64,000 bases of DNA from Arsukibacterium tuosuense. GTDB taxonomy: Bacteria; Pseudomonadota; Gammaproteobacteria; Enterobacterales; Alteromonadaceae. This document shows, in pieces, positions 44,063 to 53,940 of this stretch (positions within the stretch are counted from its first letter, which is position 1; every line of letters starts with the position of its first letter). The stretch covers positions 186,001 through 250,000 of the forward strand of contig NZ_OBEB01000005.1 of assembly GCF_900215315.1 (NCBI RefSeq), given 5' to 3'. The notes below the pieces were generated by a model. It was not told the origin of the DNA and made no database searches. It saw only the letters and a list, made by a program, of their open reading frames with translations. The position numbers and the translations under genes are program-made.

Positions 44063-46549
44063 GTGAACAAGCGTATTCGATATACATTGGCTGCTGTGGC
44101 TCTGGCAGTATTGGCGGGCTGTAACCCGTCTGTGCCATCAACCGCAAAGCAATCTGCAACTGATAGCAAAAACGCTGCAGGTTCAGTCAATGCCGTTGCC
44201 AGCCTTCAGGTAGCCAATCCGTCTGCTTTTGCCCGCACTGAAACCCTGTATCTGCCCTTTGCTGATTTAGGTTTGCTGGCAGCAGAGGCCAGCACGCTGG
44301 TAGCAACGGTTGATGGCAAGGCCATCCCATCGCAACAAATTGACCGCAGTGGCGACGGTCAGGCTGATACGTTGTTTGTCCAGCTGGATGTAGCTGCAGC
44401 AAGCCGGCAAAGCCTGACAATCAGCGATGACCCAGCCTTGTCTAACCAAAGTAACTGGCCGGCACGTACTCAGGCTGAGATATCACATAAGGTGGGTGGC
44501 GAGTGGCAGGACGCAAAATACAGTGGCGGCAGCTTTCAGAATGTTAGCGAGCTGACACCGCCTGCTCAGTATACCGATCATTCAGAATGGATCCGCTATG
44601 AAGGCCCGGGTATTGAGTCAGATAAAGTCGGTTACCGGATTTACCTGGACTGGCGCAATGGCTTTGATATTTTTGGTAAAAAGACGTCTGAGCTGGTGCT
44701 GCAAGATGTCGGCCAGGATGGTTATCAGTCTTACCACGAGTTGGCCGACTGGGGCATGGATATTTTAAAAGTGGGTAAATCGCTGGGCGCCGGTGGCTAT
44801 GGTTACTGGGATGGTGAGCAGGTACAGCTGGTCTCTGAAGTCGGCCAGCACACGGCTAAAGTCATTGAAAATGGCCCTTTATACTCCGCGTTGCAAATTC
44901 ACTACAAAGACTGGCAGATTGCCGGTAAAACTGTCGATCTCACGGCCGATTTAAGCATGACCGCCGGCTCCCGCCTGGTCAACACCCGGCTTAATTTATC
45001 TGAGCCGCTTGAAAATATTGCCATCGGCCTGGTCAAACTACCTGACACCAAACTACTGCAAGGTACTGTTAATATTACCGGCCATGCCTGGACCTATATT
45101 GCCACCTGGGGTAACCAGAGCCTGTCGGCACCCGACAGCAAGCTGGGTATGGCGCTGCTGTTTAAACGCGGCCAGTTGCTAAACCAGACTGAAGACAATA
45201 ACAGCCATGTGGCAGTAATGCGTCCGGCAGGTACCGAACTGGAATATTACTTTCTGGCCGCCTGGGACGGTGAACCCGCTGGAATTAGCAGCGAAGCAGA
45301 GTTTGTCCAATACCTGGAGCAACAAGCTGAAATGCTAACGTTAACCCCAAGACAAACCCTGAAAACTACCTTGGGCGCAACTCAGAAAGCCGGCCCGCTG
45401 ACCGCTGAAGTGGCGCTAAACTGGAGTGAGCGGTTAGCGCAAAGCGAAATGACCCGGCAAACCCCCTTTTATGCCTATGGTGGCTGGGATTACGAGCGCA
45501 AACGCCCGAGCAAATGGGAATATACCACTGGTCTGCAACTGCAAGCCTATGACGACTTACTGAAACTAAGGCCAAACCCGGAGTGGCAGCAGGTTCTGAC
45601 TGACGTTATCGACTCATTTGTTACGGAAGATGGCGATATCCGCACCTATAAAGTCAGCAATTACAATATCGACAGTTTAAACACCGGCAATATGTTGTTG
45701 CGTAAATATCAGCGCGACCCCAAGCCTCAATACAAGCAGGCCCTGGATTTATTACGGCAACAGCTTGCGGAGCACCCGCGTACCAGCGAAGGCGCGTTCT
45801 GGCATAAAAAAATATACCCACATCAGCTGTGGCTGGATGGCGTTTATATGGGGATGCCCTTTCTGGCCAGTTACAGCAAAGCATTTGAGCAGGGCCATGC
45901 TTTCGACGAAGTAGTAAAAGAATTCACCATCAGCCGTGACAAGCTGCGTGACCCCACTACCGGCCTGTATTATCACGCCTGGGATGAAGCAAAAGAGCAA
46001 AATTGGGCAGATAAAGAAACCGGCCTGGCCAGTCAATTCTGGGGCCGGGGCTTAGGCTGGCTGGCCATGGCACTGGTAGATGTGCTGGAGATTATTCCAG
46101 AGCAGGAAACTGAACTGCGACAACCGCTGTTAGATATGGCAGCGGAGTTAGCCGAAGCACTGGTAAAGGTGCAGGATCCGGCAAGCGGCACCTGGTATCA
46201 GATCCTCGATAAGCCAGACGCGCCAGGCAACTATTTAGAGTCATCTGCCAGCAGCATGTTTACCTATTTTTTTGCTAAAGGTGTTAACAATGGCTATCTC
46301 GATGCCCGTTATAAGGAGACGGCGGTGAAGGCTTTCAAAGGTCTGGTCGATGAGTTTATTCTGGTACACCCGGATGACAGCGTCAGCCTGGTTAATACCG
46401 TGCAGGTCGCGGGCCTGGGTTTTGGCCGTGATGGCAGTTATGACTATTATATGAGCGAACCACTGTTCAGAAACGATGCTAAGGCTAATGGCCCCTTTAT
46501 TATGGCCGGGGTACAAATAGCCAAACTACTGAACAGCGCTAAGGAATAA
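44063..46549 (+). CDS. DUF4861-GH105 fusion lipoprotein, unsaturated uronyl hydrolase
   Basis: An 828-aa two-domain lipoprotein starting at GTG, with lipobox LAGC (Cys20). The first half (about 50-460) is DUF4861-like, with HSEWIRYEGPGIESDKVGYR and DWGMDILKVGKSLGAGGYG. The second half (about 465-820) is an alpha/alpha barrel of GH105, with WEYTTGLQL, LWLDGVYMGMPFLA, LYYHAWDEAK and FWGRGLGWLAMAL. GH105 enzymes remove the unsaturated uronic acid left at the non-reducing end by pectin lyases. Here it could replace a cytoplasmic oligogalacturonate lyase, which is not seen. The two domains are usually separate proteins. Confidence 0.85.
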   Translation: MNKRIRYTLAAVALAVLAGCNPSVPSTAKQSATDSKNAAGSVNAVASLQVANPSAFARTETLYLPFADLGLLAAEASTLVATVDGKAIPSQQIDRSGDGQADTLFVQLDVAAASRQSLTISDDPALSNQSNWPARTQAEISHKVGGEWQDAKYSGGSFQNVSELTPPAQYTDHSEWIRYEGPGIESDKVGYRIYLDWRNGFDIFGKKTSELVLQDVGQDGYQSYHELADWGMDILKVGKSLGAGGYGYWDGEQVQLVSEVGQHTAKVIENGPLYSALQIHYKDWQIAGKTVDLTADLSMTAGSRLVNTRLNLSEPLENIAIGLVKLPDTKLLQGTVNITGHAWTYIATWGNQSLSAPDSKLGMALLFKRGQLLNQTEDNNSHVAVMRPAGTELEYYFLAAWDGEPAGISSEAEFVQYLEQQAEMLTLTPRQTLKTTLGATQKAGPLTAEVALNWSERLAQSEMTRQTPFYAYGGWDYERKRPSKWEYTTGLQLQAYDDLLKLRPNPEWQQVLTDVIDSFVTEDGDIRTYKVSNYNIDSLNTGNMLLRKYQRDPKPQYKQALDLLRQQLAEHPRTSEGAFWHKKIYPHQLWLDGVYMGMPFLASYSKAFEQGHAFDEVVKEFTISRDKLRDPTTGLYYHAWDEAKEQNWADKETGLASQFWGRGLGWLAMALVDVLEIIPEQETELRQPLLDMAAELAEALVKVQDPASGTWYQILDKPDAPGNYLESSASSMFTYFFAKGVNNGYLDARYKETAVKAFKGLVDEFILVHPDDSVSLVNTVQVAGLGFGRDGSYDYYMSEPLFRNDAKANGPFIMAGVQIAKLLNSAKE

Positions 46550-46552
46550 CCG

Positions 46553-47308
46553 ATGAAATGTTTTGTCAGCTTTTGCCTGAGCTTCGGCCTGCTGCTACCG
46601 CTGCAGGCCACTGAACTTAAACCTGTAAAACTGCATTTGGTCGGTGACTCGACCATGTCGGATAAACCGAACCTGGCTTACCCGGAGCGCGGCTGGGGCC
46701 AATTGTTGCCGCAATTTGTAACGCCGCAACTTACTGTCGTTAATCATGCCGCTAATGGCCGCAGCACCCGCCGTTTTTTAAACGAAGGCCGCTGGCAGTT
46801 GCTATTGAGTGAGCTTGGTAAGGGTGATTATGTGCTGATCCAGTTTGGCCACAATGATTCCAAACAATCTGATCCCGCCCGCTATGCCGCCGCGGACACT
46901 GATTACCAGCGTTTTTTGCTGCAGTTTATTGCAGATGTGCGCGAACGGGGAGCAACCCCCATGCTGGCCAGCTCAATTTGCCGGCGCAACTTTGCCGGGG
47001 ATGGCAGCTTAAAACGCGACCTGGCCGATTACGCCTACGCTGCAGCGAAAGTTGCTGCCGGGTCTGAAGTGAGTTTTTTTGATTTACAGCAGCATAGCTG
47101 TGGCTTGTGGCAACAACTGGGTAAGGCAGCAGCTCAGCCTTATTTTATTCAGGTACCAGCCGATTTATACGCTAAGTTTCCCGACGGCACCAGCGACAAT
47201 ACTCACCTGACCTTACAAGGTGCCAGCAAAATGGCGCAGTTTTTTGTACGGGATTTAAAGGCGCAGCAGCACCCGTTAGCCGCTTATGTTTATCGGGAAT
47301 TGTTGTAG
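46553..47308 (+). CDS. rhamnogalacturonan acetylesterase-like protein (CE12, SGNH)
   Basis: A 251-aa secreted SGNH hydrolase. After a signal peptide (to LLPLQATE) the catalytic blocks are GDSTMSD (Ser), NHAANGRSTR (Gly/Asn), FGHNDSK (Asn) and DNTHLTLQGA (Asp, His). These match CE12 acetylesterases, which strip acetyl groups from pectin and so open it to lyases and hydrolases. It follows the GH105 gene by 3 bases and ends at a strong terminator. Confidence 0.88.
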   Translation: MKCFVSFCLSFGLLLPLQATELKPVKLHLVGDSTMSDKPNLAYPERGWGQLLPQFVTPQLTVVNHAANGRSTRRFLNEGRWQLLLSELGKGDYVLIQFGHNDSKQSDPARYAAADTDYQRFLLQFIADVRERGATPMLASSICRRNFAGDGSLKRDLADYAYAAAKVAAGSEVSFFDLQQHSCGLWQQLGKAAAQPYFIQVPADLYAKFPDGTSDNTHLTLQGASKMAQFFVRDLKAQQHPLAAYVYRELL

Positions 47309-47313
47309 TTAAT

Positions 47314-47339
47314 AAAAAACCGGCGAAAGCCGGTTTTTT
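47314..47339. terminator. bidirectional terminator between the esterase gene and grpE
   Basis: CCGGC-GAAA-GCCGG flanked by A6 and T6 tracts lies between two convergent genes and can stop transcription from both sides. Confidence 0.9.
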
Positions 47340-47354
47340 ATTAACTAGATCAGA

Positions 47355-47948
47355 TTACTCTGGTGCCTTTGACACACCGACCATCGCCGGGCGCAATAAA
47401 CGACCATTTAATTCATAGCCTTTTTGCATTACAAAGGTCACGGTATTAGGCGCAACGTCAGCTGAAGGCTGAATGGTCATCGCCTGATGTAAATCCGGAT
47501 TAAACGGCTGGCCTTGCGGATCAATTTGCTGCACACCATATTTGGCAACCGTATCCAGGAAGCTCTTCATGGTCAGCTCTACGCCTTCCACAATACCGGT
47601 GAAGGCTTCATCTTCACGGTTAATAAAAGCCAGTGCCCGCTCCAGATTATCCACTACCGGTAATAGATCACCGGCAAATTTTTCCAGAGCAAATTTATGC
47701 GCTTTTTCAACGTCCTGGCTGGCACGACGGCGGGCATTTTCCGCATCTGCTTTAATTCGCAGCATTAAATCCTGTTGATCAGCCAGTTTAGCTTTTGCTT
47801 CAGCCAGCTCAGTTTCCAGTTTAGAAATTACCGCCTGCTCACCGGACAATTCAACGGTATCAGCCTGGTCATTGGCCGAATTTTCCTGCGCCGGGTTGTC
47901 CTGTTTGCTTTCTTCAGCCTGCTCGTTCGGCTTTGCTTGCTCTGTCAT
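47355..47948 (-). CDS. grpE: nucleotide exchange factor GrpE
   Basis: A 197-aa GrpE. An acidic, disordered N-terminus (about 1-40) is followed by the long helical dimer region (about 45-120, [20 protein letters not shown]) and the beta domain with [20 protein letters not shown] and [18 protein letters not shown]. It releases ADP from DnaK. A sigma-32 promoter upstream overlaps the end of hrcA. Confidence 0.97.
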   Translation of the reverse strand: MTEQAKPNEQAEESKQDNPAQENSANDQADTVELSGEQAVISKLETELAEAKAKLADQQDLMLRIKADAENARRRASQDVEKAHKFALEKFAGDLLPVVDNLERALAFINREDEAFTGIVEGVELTMKSFLDTVAKYGVQQIDPQGQPFNPDLHQAMTIQPSADVAPNTVTFVMQKGYELNGRLLRPAMVGVSKAPE

Positions 47949-47977
47949 GCTAACTACTCCAAATGAAAGTAGGTCTA

Positions 47978-49006
47978 TTATGGGGATGGATTCTGTCGAT
48001 TCAAGTTTAAATTTAAGCGATGGGCACAGGCTTCCACTAAGGGGACCAGTCTGGCGTAATTCATCCGTCGTGGGCCAAGTAAAGCAATATAGCGATGAGG
48101 CTGCGCTTGATAGCGCTGACTAATCACACTTACCGGTGCTAACTCGACAAAACCGGACTCTTTACCCAGGATCAGCTTCGGATGTTCATCTGTGGTAATT
48201 TTTTGCAATAAATTAATTAATCCGGCGGGTTGCTCCAGCATCTGAAATACCTGCTGTAATGCCGGATTGTGCTGATATTCAGGGCTTAATAACAACTGGT
48301 GCTGACCAAAAATCATCGGCTGATGCTGCAGAAACTCATCCAGACTAAGTTGCCCCAGCACATTATTTATTAACAGTTGGCTGCAGCCACTTTCGCTTTT
48401 GGCGATGCTGGCAAGCCGGGCGATGCCATCCTGCCACTGGCCGTTGGCCAGCGCGGCATTAAGCAAACATAGCACTTTTCCCAGGGTGGCGCTGTCGATA
48501 CTCTGGGCGCAATCCAGTACCCGGTGTAAAATATCGCCATCTTCATCAATAACGACCAGCAACAAGCGATCACTGGCCAGTCGAACCAAATCTATTTGCC
48601 TGACTTCGCGGCCACTGGCTTTCGGTGCACTGATGATAGCGACACAACCTGTCAGGTTAGTCAGCAACTGGCCTGCTTGCTGACACAATAACGATACCGG
48701 CAGGGTGGGTACCAGCCGCCGTTGAATCTCTGCCTGCCAGCGGCCACTGAGGGGTTGCATGGTCAACATCTTATCGATAAACAATCGGATGCCAGTGGTA
48801 GTGGGTACCCGGCCGGCAGAAGTATGAGGAGAGCGGATAAACCCCTGTTGCTCCAGTTGCACCATGGTATTGCGCACCGTTGCGGAACTGACATCTAACG
48901 CCTGATTTTCTGCGATAAGCTTGCTCGATACCGGCAAGCCGTCTGCCAGATATTGCTCAACAATCAGCTTTAAAATCAGCTCTGCCCTGCTTAGCGCCAC
49001 CGCCAT
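47978..49006 (-). CDS. hrcA: heat-inducible transcription repressor HrcA
   Basis: A 342-aa HrcA, the repressor that binds CIRCE operators and needs GroEL for activity. The winged-helix N-terminus ([40 protein letters not shown], given as segments) and the C-terminal HrcA domain with a GAF-like insert are present. The start at 49006 ([10 protein letters not shown]) matches other HrcA proteins; an in-frame GTG at 49078 would add 24 atypical residues. It lies between grpE and nadK, genes that are adjacent in E. coli, which lacks hrcA. No CIRCE element is seen in this window, so its target (often groES) must be elsewhere. Confidence 0.92.
   Translation of the reverse strand: MAVALSRAELILKLIVEQYLADGLPVSSKLIAENQALDVSSATVRNTMVQLEQQGFIRSPHTSAGRVPTTTGIRLFIDKMLTMQPLSGRWQAEIQRRLVPTLPVSLLCQQAGQLLTNLTGCVAIISAPKASGREVRQIDLVRLASDRLLLVVIDEDGDILHRVLDCAQSIDSATLGKVLCLLNAALANGQWQDGIARLASIAKSESGCSQLLINNVLGQLSLDEFLQHQPMIFGQHQLLLSPEYQHNPALQQVFQMLEQPAGLINLLQKITTDEHPKLILGKESGFVELAPVSVISQRYQAQPHRYIALLGPRRMNYARLVPLVEACAHRLNLNLNRQNPSP
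47980..48005 (-). promoter_or_regulatory. sigma-32 promoter of grpE inside the end of hrcA
   Basis: On the minus strand CTTGAA (48005-48000) and CCCCAT (47985-47980) are 14 bases apart. The CCCCAT overlaps the last codons and stop of hrcA. It lies about 32 bases before the grpE start. Confidence 0.8.
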
Positions 49007-49151
49007 ACTACGTAATACCTTATTCAGTGTTGGTATTGATCTGGGGGCTGAATTGGCAATATCAAGTTGATAAATCACTAAAAGTGCGCAGAGGCTGGTC
49101 GCGGGCCAATGTGACCGCTATACTGGCAAAATGCCAGCCGGGAACCCTAAT

Positions 49152-50033
49152 ATGAGTCATGCTTTTACCAAAATCGGTCTGATTGGAAAACCCAATCATC
49201 AGGGTGCTAACCATACCCTGGTCAGCCTGTATCATTTCCTTTGCGCCAAAGGCCTTGAGGTATTCGTTGAAGAGCGGGTTGCCCAGTCTTTAGCGCTGGC
49301 TGATGCCAAAATTCTCGATTTGGTCGACCTTGGTAAAACTTGCGACTTAGCCATAGTGGTCGGCGGTGATGGCAACATGCTTGGCGCAGCGCGGGTACTG
49401 GCACGGTTTGATGTCGCGGTGCTTGGCGTTAACCGTGGTAATTTGGGCTTTTTAACCGATTTGGCGCCGGAATTCTTCGAACAACCCCTGTCTGATGTAC
49501 TGGACGGTAACTTTGTTACTGAAAAAAGAAACTTACTGGAAATATCCGTGCATCGCCATGGCAGCATAAAAAGCAGCAACAGCGCGGTGAATGAAGCAGT
49601 TTTGCATGCTGACAAAGTCGCGCACATGATTGAGTTTGAAGCTTATATTAATAATGAGTTTGTCTACAGCCAACGCTCAGATGGCTTAATCGTCAGCACG
49701 CCAACCGGCTCTACTGCCTATTCGTTATCAGGTGGCGGGCCGATCCTTACCCCGGATTTAGATGCGATGTGCCTGGTGCCGATGTTTCCGCATACCTTAA
49801 GCAGCCGGCCATTGGTGGTATCGGGTAACAGTGAAATATGCTTAAAAGTAGCCGACAGCAACGACGCCCATCTGCAAATCAGTTGCGACAGCCATGTTAT
49901 TCTGGCGGTGATGCCCGGCGATGAAATTTATATCCGCAAGCACCCAACCCCACTGCGGCTGGTGCATCCACCTGGCTATAGCTACTACCATGTGTTACGC
50001 AATAAGCTTGGTTGGGGCGCTAAACTTTATTAG
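49152..50033 (+). CDS. nadK: NAD kinase
   Basis: A 293-aa NAD kinase that makes NADP+. Signs are [12 protein letters not shown] at the start, the catalytic GGDGN in [31 protein letters not shown]-like [10 protein letters not shown], and the Gly-rich [17 protein letters not shown]. The ATG at 49152 (MSHAFTK) is preferred; the ATG at 49131 falls almost at the predicted transcription start after TATACT (49119-49124). It is divergent from hrcA. Confidence 0.96.
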   Translation: MSHAFTKIGLIGKPNHQGANHTLVSLYHFLCAKGLEVFVEERVAQSLALADAKILDLVDLGKTCDLAIVVGGDGNMLGAARVLARFDVAVLGVNRGNLGFLTDLAPEFFEQPLSDVLDGNFVTEKRNLLEISVHRHGSIKSSNSAVNEAVLHADKVAHMIEFEAYINNEFVYSQRSDGLIVSTPTGSTAYSLSGGGPILTPDLDAMCLVPMFPHTLSSRPLVVSGNSEICLKVADSNDAHLQISCDSHVILAVMPGDEIYIRKHPTPLRLVHPPGYSYYHVLRNKLGWGAKLY

Positions 50034-50078
50034 GCTGGGTCACCTGTTTAAAAATCAGGCTTGCATAATTGCCAATTA

Positions 50079-50109
50079 CTGTATAAATTTACACTGTATC
50101 TAAATACAG
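50079..50109 (+). promoter_or_regulatory. double LexA (SOS) box upstream of recN
   Basis: A perfect box CTGT-N8-ACAG lies at 50094-50109, and an adjoining near-match CTGT-N8-ACAC at 50079-50094. The boxes share one base and overlap a TATAAA -10 region at 50082-50087. E. coli recN also has tandem boxes. Confidence 0.85.
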
Positions 50110-50156
50110 TTATAACGCAGTATTAAACAGTAATTATTCCTGACGGGAGTCTCAGC

Positions 50157-51830
50157 ATGCTAAGCCACCTTCATATTAGTAATTTTGCTATCGTCCGGGC
50201 ACTGGAAATAGACTGGCAGGCCGGTATGTCGACCATCACCGGCGAAACCGGTGCCGGTAAATCTATTGCCATTGATGCGCTGTCACTGTGTTTAGGCGAG
50301 CGGGCCGACGCCACTGTCGTGCGCCCCGGTGCCGATAAAGCTGATATTGTTGCTACCTTCGACATTGCAACATTACCCCAGGCACAGCACTGGCTGGAAC
50401 AGCAGGACCTGGCAATGGGCAGCGAGTGTATCGTCCGACGGGTCATTAACAATGAAGGCCGCTCCCGTGGTTACATTAACGGCGTGCAGGTGCCTGCCCA
50501 GCAACTTAAAGCCCTTGGCCAGTACTTACTGAGCATTCATGGTCAGCATGCTCACCAGCAACTGTTAAAACCTGATTATCAACGCCAGTTATTAGATGCT
50601 TTTGCCAATAATGCGCCTCTGCGTACTAAGTTGAAACAATGCTATCAGCAGTGGCAAACCCTGAAACAGGAGTACCAGCAACTGCAGCAAAGCCAGCAGC
50701 AACGTGATGCCCAGCGCCAGTTGCTGGAATATCAGGTGGCTGAGCTGGATCAATTTGCGCCGGTAAGCGACGAGTTTGCCCAGCTGGAAGCCGAGCAAAG
50801 CCGGCTTAGCCATGGCCAGACCTTGTTAAGCCAAAGCCAGCAATGTATTGAACAGTTGTATGACAGCGACGAGGGCTCGATTTATCAGGCGCTTTCTGTA
50901 GTTAACCAGCAACTGGAGCAATTGTGTCAGCTTGATAACAGTTTAAACCCGCTTCAGCAAATGCTGGCTGATGCGCTGATGCAAACCGAAGAGGCCAGCC
51001 GCGAGTTGCGCCGCTATGCCGACAAAGTTGAACTGGACCCTGAGCGGCTGCAAGAAGTTGATGAGCGAATGGGCCAGTGGCTGAATTTAAGCCGCAAACA
51101 TCAGGTTACCTTTGAACAACTACCTGAGTTTCACCAACAACTGGCCGGGCAATTAGCCGAACTGACCGGCGATGACCAACGTTTAGTCCAGCTCGAAGCC
51201 GAGCTGACCGAAGCGGAGCAGCACTATCAGCAACTGGCAGGCGAACTGCACCAGCAACGGCAACAGGCTGCTGGTAAGCTAAGCACAATGATCGCTGACA
51301 GTATGCACGAACTCAGCATGGCGAATTCACGCTTTGAGATTAGCGTCCAGGCCCTGAGCTTAGAGCAAGCCAGCAGCCATGGCTGGGACCAAATCAGCTT
51401 TACCGTGTCGACCAACCCGGGTCAGCCTTTACAACCACTGGCAAAAGTGGCCTCGGGCGGTGAGTTATCGCGGATTAGTTTGGCAGTGCAGGTTATTCTG
51501 GCCGATAAAATTACCACCCCTACCCTTATTTTTGATGAAGTCGATGTCGGGATCAGCGGTCCGGTCGCGGCCGGTGTCGGCAAGCTGTTACGCCAGCTGG
51601 GCGAAACCACTCAGATTATCTGTGTCACCCATTTACCCCAGGTTGCCAGCCAGGGCCATCAACAACTGTTTGTTGAAAAATATACCGATGGTCAGGCAAC
51701 AGAAACCCGGATGCGGCTGTTAAGCGATGAGCAACGGATCGGCGAAATAGCCCGCTTGCTGGCAGGGGAGAATATCAGTGCCAGTGCACTGGCCAATGCC
51801 CGCGAACTTTTGTGTGCCCCGGCAGTCTGA
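50157..51830 (+). CDS. recN: DNA repair protein RecN
   Basis: A 557-aa SMC-like ATPase acting in double-strand-break repair. Walker A is GETGAGKSIAIDAL near residue 30; a long Gln-rich coiled coil fills about 165-370; the C-terminal lobe has the signature ASGGELSRISLAVQ and Walker B LIFDEVDVGISG, then VTHLPQVASQGHQQ. GGGAGT precedes the ATG. LexA control is shown by the upstream boxes. Confidence 0.98.
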   Translation: MLSHLHISNFAIVRALEIDWQAGMSTITGETGAGKSIAIDALSLCLGERADATVVRPGADKADIVATFDIATLPQAQHWLEQQDLAMGSECIVRRVINNEGRSRGYINGVQVPAQQLKALGQYLLSIHGQHAHQQLLKPDYQRQLLDAFANNAPLRTKLKQCYQQWQTLKQEYQQLQQSQQQRDAQRQLLEYQVAELDQFAPVSDEFAQLEAEQSRLSHGQTLLSQSQQCIEQLYDSDEGSIYQALSVVNQQLEQLCQLDNSLNPLQQMLADALMQTEEASRELRRYADKVELDPERLQEVDERMGQWLNLSRKHQVTFEQLPEFHQQLAGQLAELTGDDQRLVQLEAELTEAEQHYQQLAGELHQQRQQAAGKLSTMIADSMHELSMANSRFEISVQALSLEQASSHGWDQISFTVSTNPGQPLQPLAKVASGGELSRISLAVQVILADKITTPTLIFDEVDVGISGPVAAGVGKLLRQLGETTQIICVTHLPQVASQGHQQLFVEKYTDGQATETRMRLLSDEQRIGEIARLLAGENISASALANARELLCAPAV

Positions 51831-51894
51831 AAGAAGATTTTTCAGCAAGGCTGTCATAGGGTATGATAGCCGCAACCGGACTTAACAGACGAAA

Positions 51895-52248
51895 ATGATG
51901 AAAACAGTTGTACAAATTTTAGTAGTAATTGGCCTGCTGGCCAGCTTAAGCGCCTGCTCTAACGTGATATACCGGATTGACGTGCCACAGGGTAATTACC
52001 TGGAGCAAAAAGACATCAATAAACTGCGGGTGGCAATGACCAAAGAGCAGGTGAAATTTGTGCTGGGCAGCCCGGTAGCAGAAAACGCTTTTGACAACGA
52101 CACCTGGCATTATTTTTATTCATTAAAAGGTGGCCGTGGTAATAACTTTGAAAAACAACTGATTGTTGAATTCAAAGACGATAAATTACAGGATATTTCA
52201 GGCGACTTTGAGAAATCTGAAGATTTTAATACCCCGCTGGATATCTGA
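51895..52248 (+). CDS. bamE: outer membrane assembly factor BamE
   Basis: A 117-aa lipoprotein (lipobox LSAC) of the BAM complex. YRIDVPQGNYLEQKDINKLR, MTKEQVKFVLGSPV and DTWHYFYSLK are BamE hallmarks. It follows recN as in E. coli. A possible -10 TATGAT at 51862-51867 suggests its own promoter. Two adjacent ATG codons could each serve as the start. Confidence 0.95.
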   Translation: MMKTVVQILVVIGLLASLSACSNVIYRIDVPQGNYLEQKDINKLRVAMTKEQVKFVLGSPVAENAFDNDTWHYFYSLKGGRGNNFEKQLIVEFKDDKLQDISGDFEKSEDFNTPLDI

Positions 52249-52280
52249 TAAATCACCATAACAATTTTTACGCAAGAATC

Positions 52281-52370
52281 GGTTTACCCTAAAACGACCG
52301 TTGAAGCCCTGGACGGGCGGAAACGAGGCCCCATGGATGGGTTTACGACGTGTCGTTGTGGGTGAACTGG
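52281..52370 (+). repeat. modular palindrome copy C
   Basis: Imperfect outer arms (GGTTTACCCTAAAACGAC at 52281-52298 against 52352-52370, with AACGAC/GTCGTT exact) enclose hairpins at 52306-52318 (GCCC, loop TGGAC, GGGC) and 52330-52341 (CCC, loop ATGGAT, GGG). The GGATGGGTTTACGACGTG module matches copies A2 and B. It fills the gap between convergent bamE and rnfH. Confidence 0.7.
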
Positions 52371-52387
52371 TTCGGTAGCCACTGCTA

Positions 52388-52720
52388 TTAATGTTCCTGC
52401 TTTCGCCCACCGGTAACTTTATCTGCCCGCCCTTCTTCTTTGGCTTTCTCGGCCCGACGCCGGCGTAAGTCTTTAGGATCGGCGATCAGTGGCCGGTAAA
52501 TTTCAATTCTGTCCCCCTCTTTCACCAACTCGTCCGGTTTAACCGGCCGGCTCCAGACACCAACTTTCTGCTGGCCTAAATCGATATCCGGATATTGCTG
52601 TAAAATGCCCGACTGCTCAATAACCTGCAGCACAGTACTTCCAGGTAATACCGATAACGTCAGCAAGCTTTGCTGATGAGGTAGCGCATAAGCCACTTCT
52701 ACCGTTAATTGCTCAGCCAT
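52388..52720 (-). CDS. rnfH: RnfH-family ubiquitin-like protein
   Basis: A 110-aa protein of the RnfH (RatB) family with a beta-grasp fold: [57 protein letters not shown]. The basic C-terminal tail is typical. Its start overlaps the ratA end by 8 bases. The biochemical role is not established in the family. Confidence 0.93.
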   Translation of the reverse strand: MAEQLTVEVAYALPHQQSLLTLSVLPGSTVLQVIEQSGILQQYPDIDLGQQKVGVWSRPVKPDELVKEGDRIEIYRPLIADPKDLRRRRAEKAKEEGRADKVTGGRKQEH

Positions 52721-53156
52721 TATTTACTCCATAAACCACTTTGGCTCTTTGGGTAAAAGCGTTAACCATAGCGGCAGTAAGTTCGGAAAACACTTTACCA
52801 AAAGCAAACTGTACCAGCCTGCTGGAGAACTCAAATTCAAGCCGTAGCACTACTTTGCAGGAGCGTTCGTCCAGCGGCGTAAAGTGCCAGCCGCCCTGTA
52901 ATCGTTTAAAAGGCCCGTCTACTAATTGCATATCAATCCGTTCAAACGGGTACAAAATATTACGGGTGGTAAAAGATTGGCCGATACCCGCCTTGGAAAC
53001 CTGTAACTTCGCCACCATCTCATTCTCAGTCTGGCTTAAAATGTCCGCAGAGGTACAGCCAGGCAGAAATTGTGGGTAATCTGGTACGGCATTCACCAGG
53101 TCAAACATTTGTTGCGCACTGTAAAAAACCAAGGCACTGCGCTCAATTTGTGGCAT
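52713..53156 (-). CDS. ratA: RatA-like START-domain protein
   Basis: A 147-aa polyketide-cyclase/START-fold protein. [33 protein letters not shown] is the usual N-terminus (quoted region residues 2-34; key motif YPQFLPGC). RatA has been described as an inhibitor of ribosome subunit joining, and COQ10-like roles have been proposed for relatives. The start at 53156 has GGGGAG upstream; longer in-frame extensions run antisense into smpB and are not real. It is divergent from smpB. Confidence 0.92.
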   Translation of the reverse strand: MPQIERSALVFYSAQQMFDLVNAVPDYPQFLPGCTSADILSQTENEMVAKLQVSKAGIGQSFTTRNILYPFERIDMQLVDGPFKRLQGGWHFTPLDERSCKVVLRLEFEFSSRLVQFAFGKVFSELTAAMVNAFTQRAKVVYGVNNG

Positions 53157-53285
53157 ACTCACTCCCCTTAAAACTCGCTGCTGATTGTAACAGAATAACG
53201 CGGGGCAACAAGGCCGGCATAGCACGGCCCCATCGGGATCCAGAGCAGCGTACCCGGTCAGCGCGTTAGCAAAAAATAGCGAATT

Positions 53286-53768
53286 ATGAGCAAAAAAAAA
53301 CCAAGTAAAAATACCAACGGCACTATCGCAACCAATAAAAAAGCCCGCCACGAATATTTTCTGGAAGACAGATACGAGGCCGGCATCAGTTTGCAGGGCT
53401 GGGAAGTTAAGAGTATTCGCGAAGGCAAAGTTAACCTGTCTGACGCCTATGTCATTCTGAAAGACGGCGAAGCTTATCTGTTTGGCGCGCAAATTCAGGC
53501 GTTAAAAAGTGCCTCCAGCCATGTTATCTGCGATCCGGACCGCAGCCGTAAACTGCTGTTAAATAAACGCGAGTTAATGAAGCTAATCGGCTTGAAAGAG
53601 CGCGATGGTTATACGCTTATCGCCACTGCCATGTACTGGAAAGCCTGCTGGGTAAAAGTTGAATTTCACCTGGCCAAGGGTAAAAAACAGCATGACAAGC
53701 GTGATGATATTAAAGACAGAGACTGGTCGCGTGAAAAAGAACGGATGATGAAACACAGCAAACGCTAA
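53286..53768 (+). CDS. smpB: tmRNA-binding protein SmpB
   Basis: A 160-aa SmpB, required for trans-translation. [27 protein letters not shown] carries the OB-fold tmRNA-binding surface, and the basic C-terminal tail ([15 protein letters not shown]) enters the decoding centre. It is 172 bases upstream of ssrA, the same arrangement as in E. coli. Confidence 0.98.
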   Translation: MSKKKPSKNTNGTIATNKKARHEYFLEDRYEAGISLQGWEVKSIREGKVNLSDAYVILKDGEAYLFGAQIQALKSASSHVICDPDRSRKLLLNKRELMKLIGLKERDGYTLIATAMYWKACWVKVEFHLAKGKKQHDKRDDIKDRDWSREKERMMKHSKR

Positions 53769-53871
53769 TTTTTTTGGCTGGCCTTGAAACTATCAGGGTG
53801 TGTCACCATCTAATGGGTGTGACAGTTAGAAAGTAAGACCGGCGATTGAATGCTCTGCAACATTTTGCTCC

Positions 53872-53900
53872 TTGTTATAAGCAGATAGCAGGCGTACAAT
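53872..53900 (+). promoter_or_regulatory. sigma-70 promoter of ssrA
   Basis: TTGTTA (53872-53877) and TACAAT (53895-53900) are 17 bases apart. Transcription would start near 53907, giving a precursor with a short 5' leader. Confidence 0.6.
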
Positions 53901-53940
53901 AGCCAAACACTGAGAGTGTTAGTGTTAAACCAAAGAATTC

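Noticed and set aside
49007-49160. Possible CIRCE operator near hrcA
   Set aside because: No TTAGCACTC-N9-GAGTGCTAA or near match is present in the hrcA/nadK gap or before dnaK.
53157-53492. N-terminal extension of ratA
   Set aside because: It reads antisense through the smpB promoter and 5' end; the family start and a Shine-Dalgarno are at 53156.
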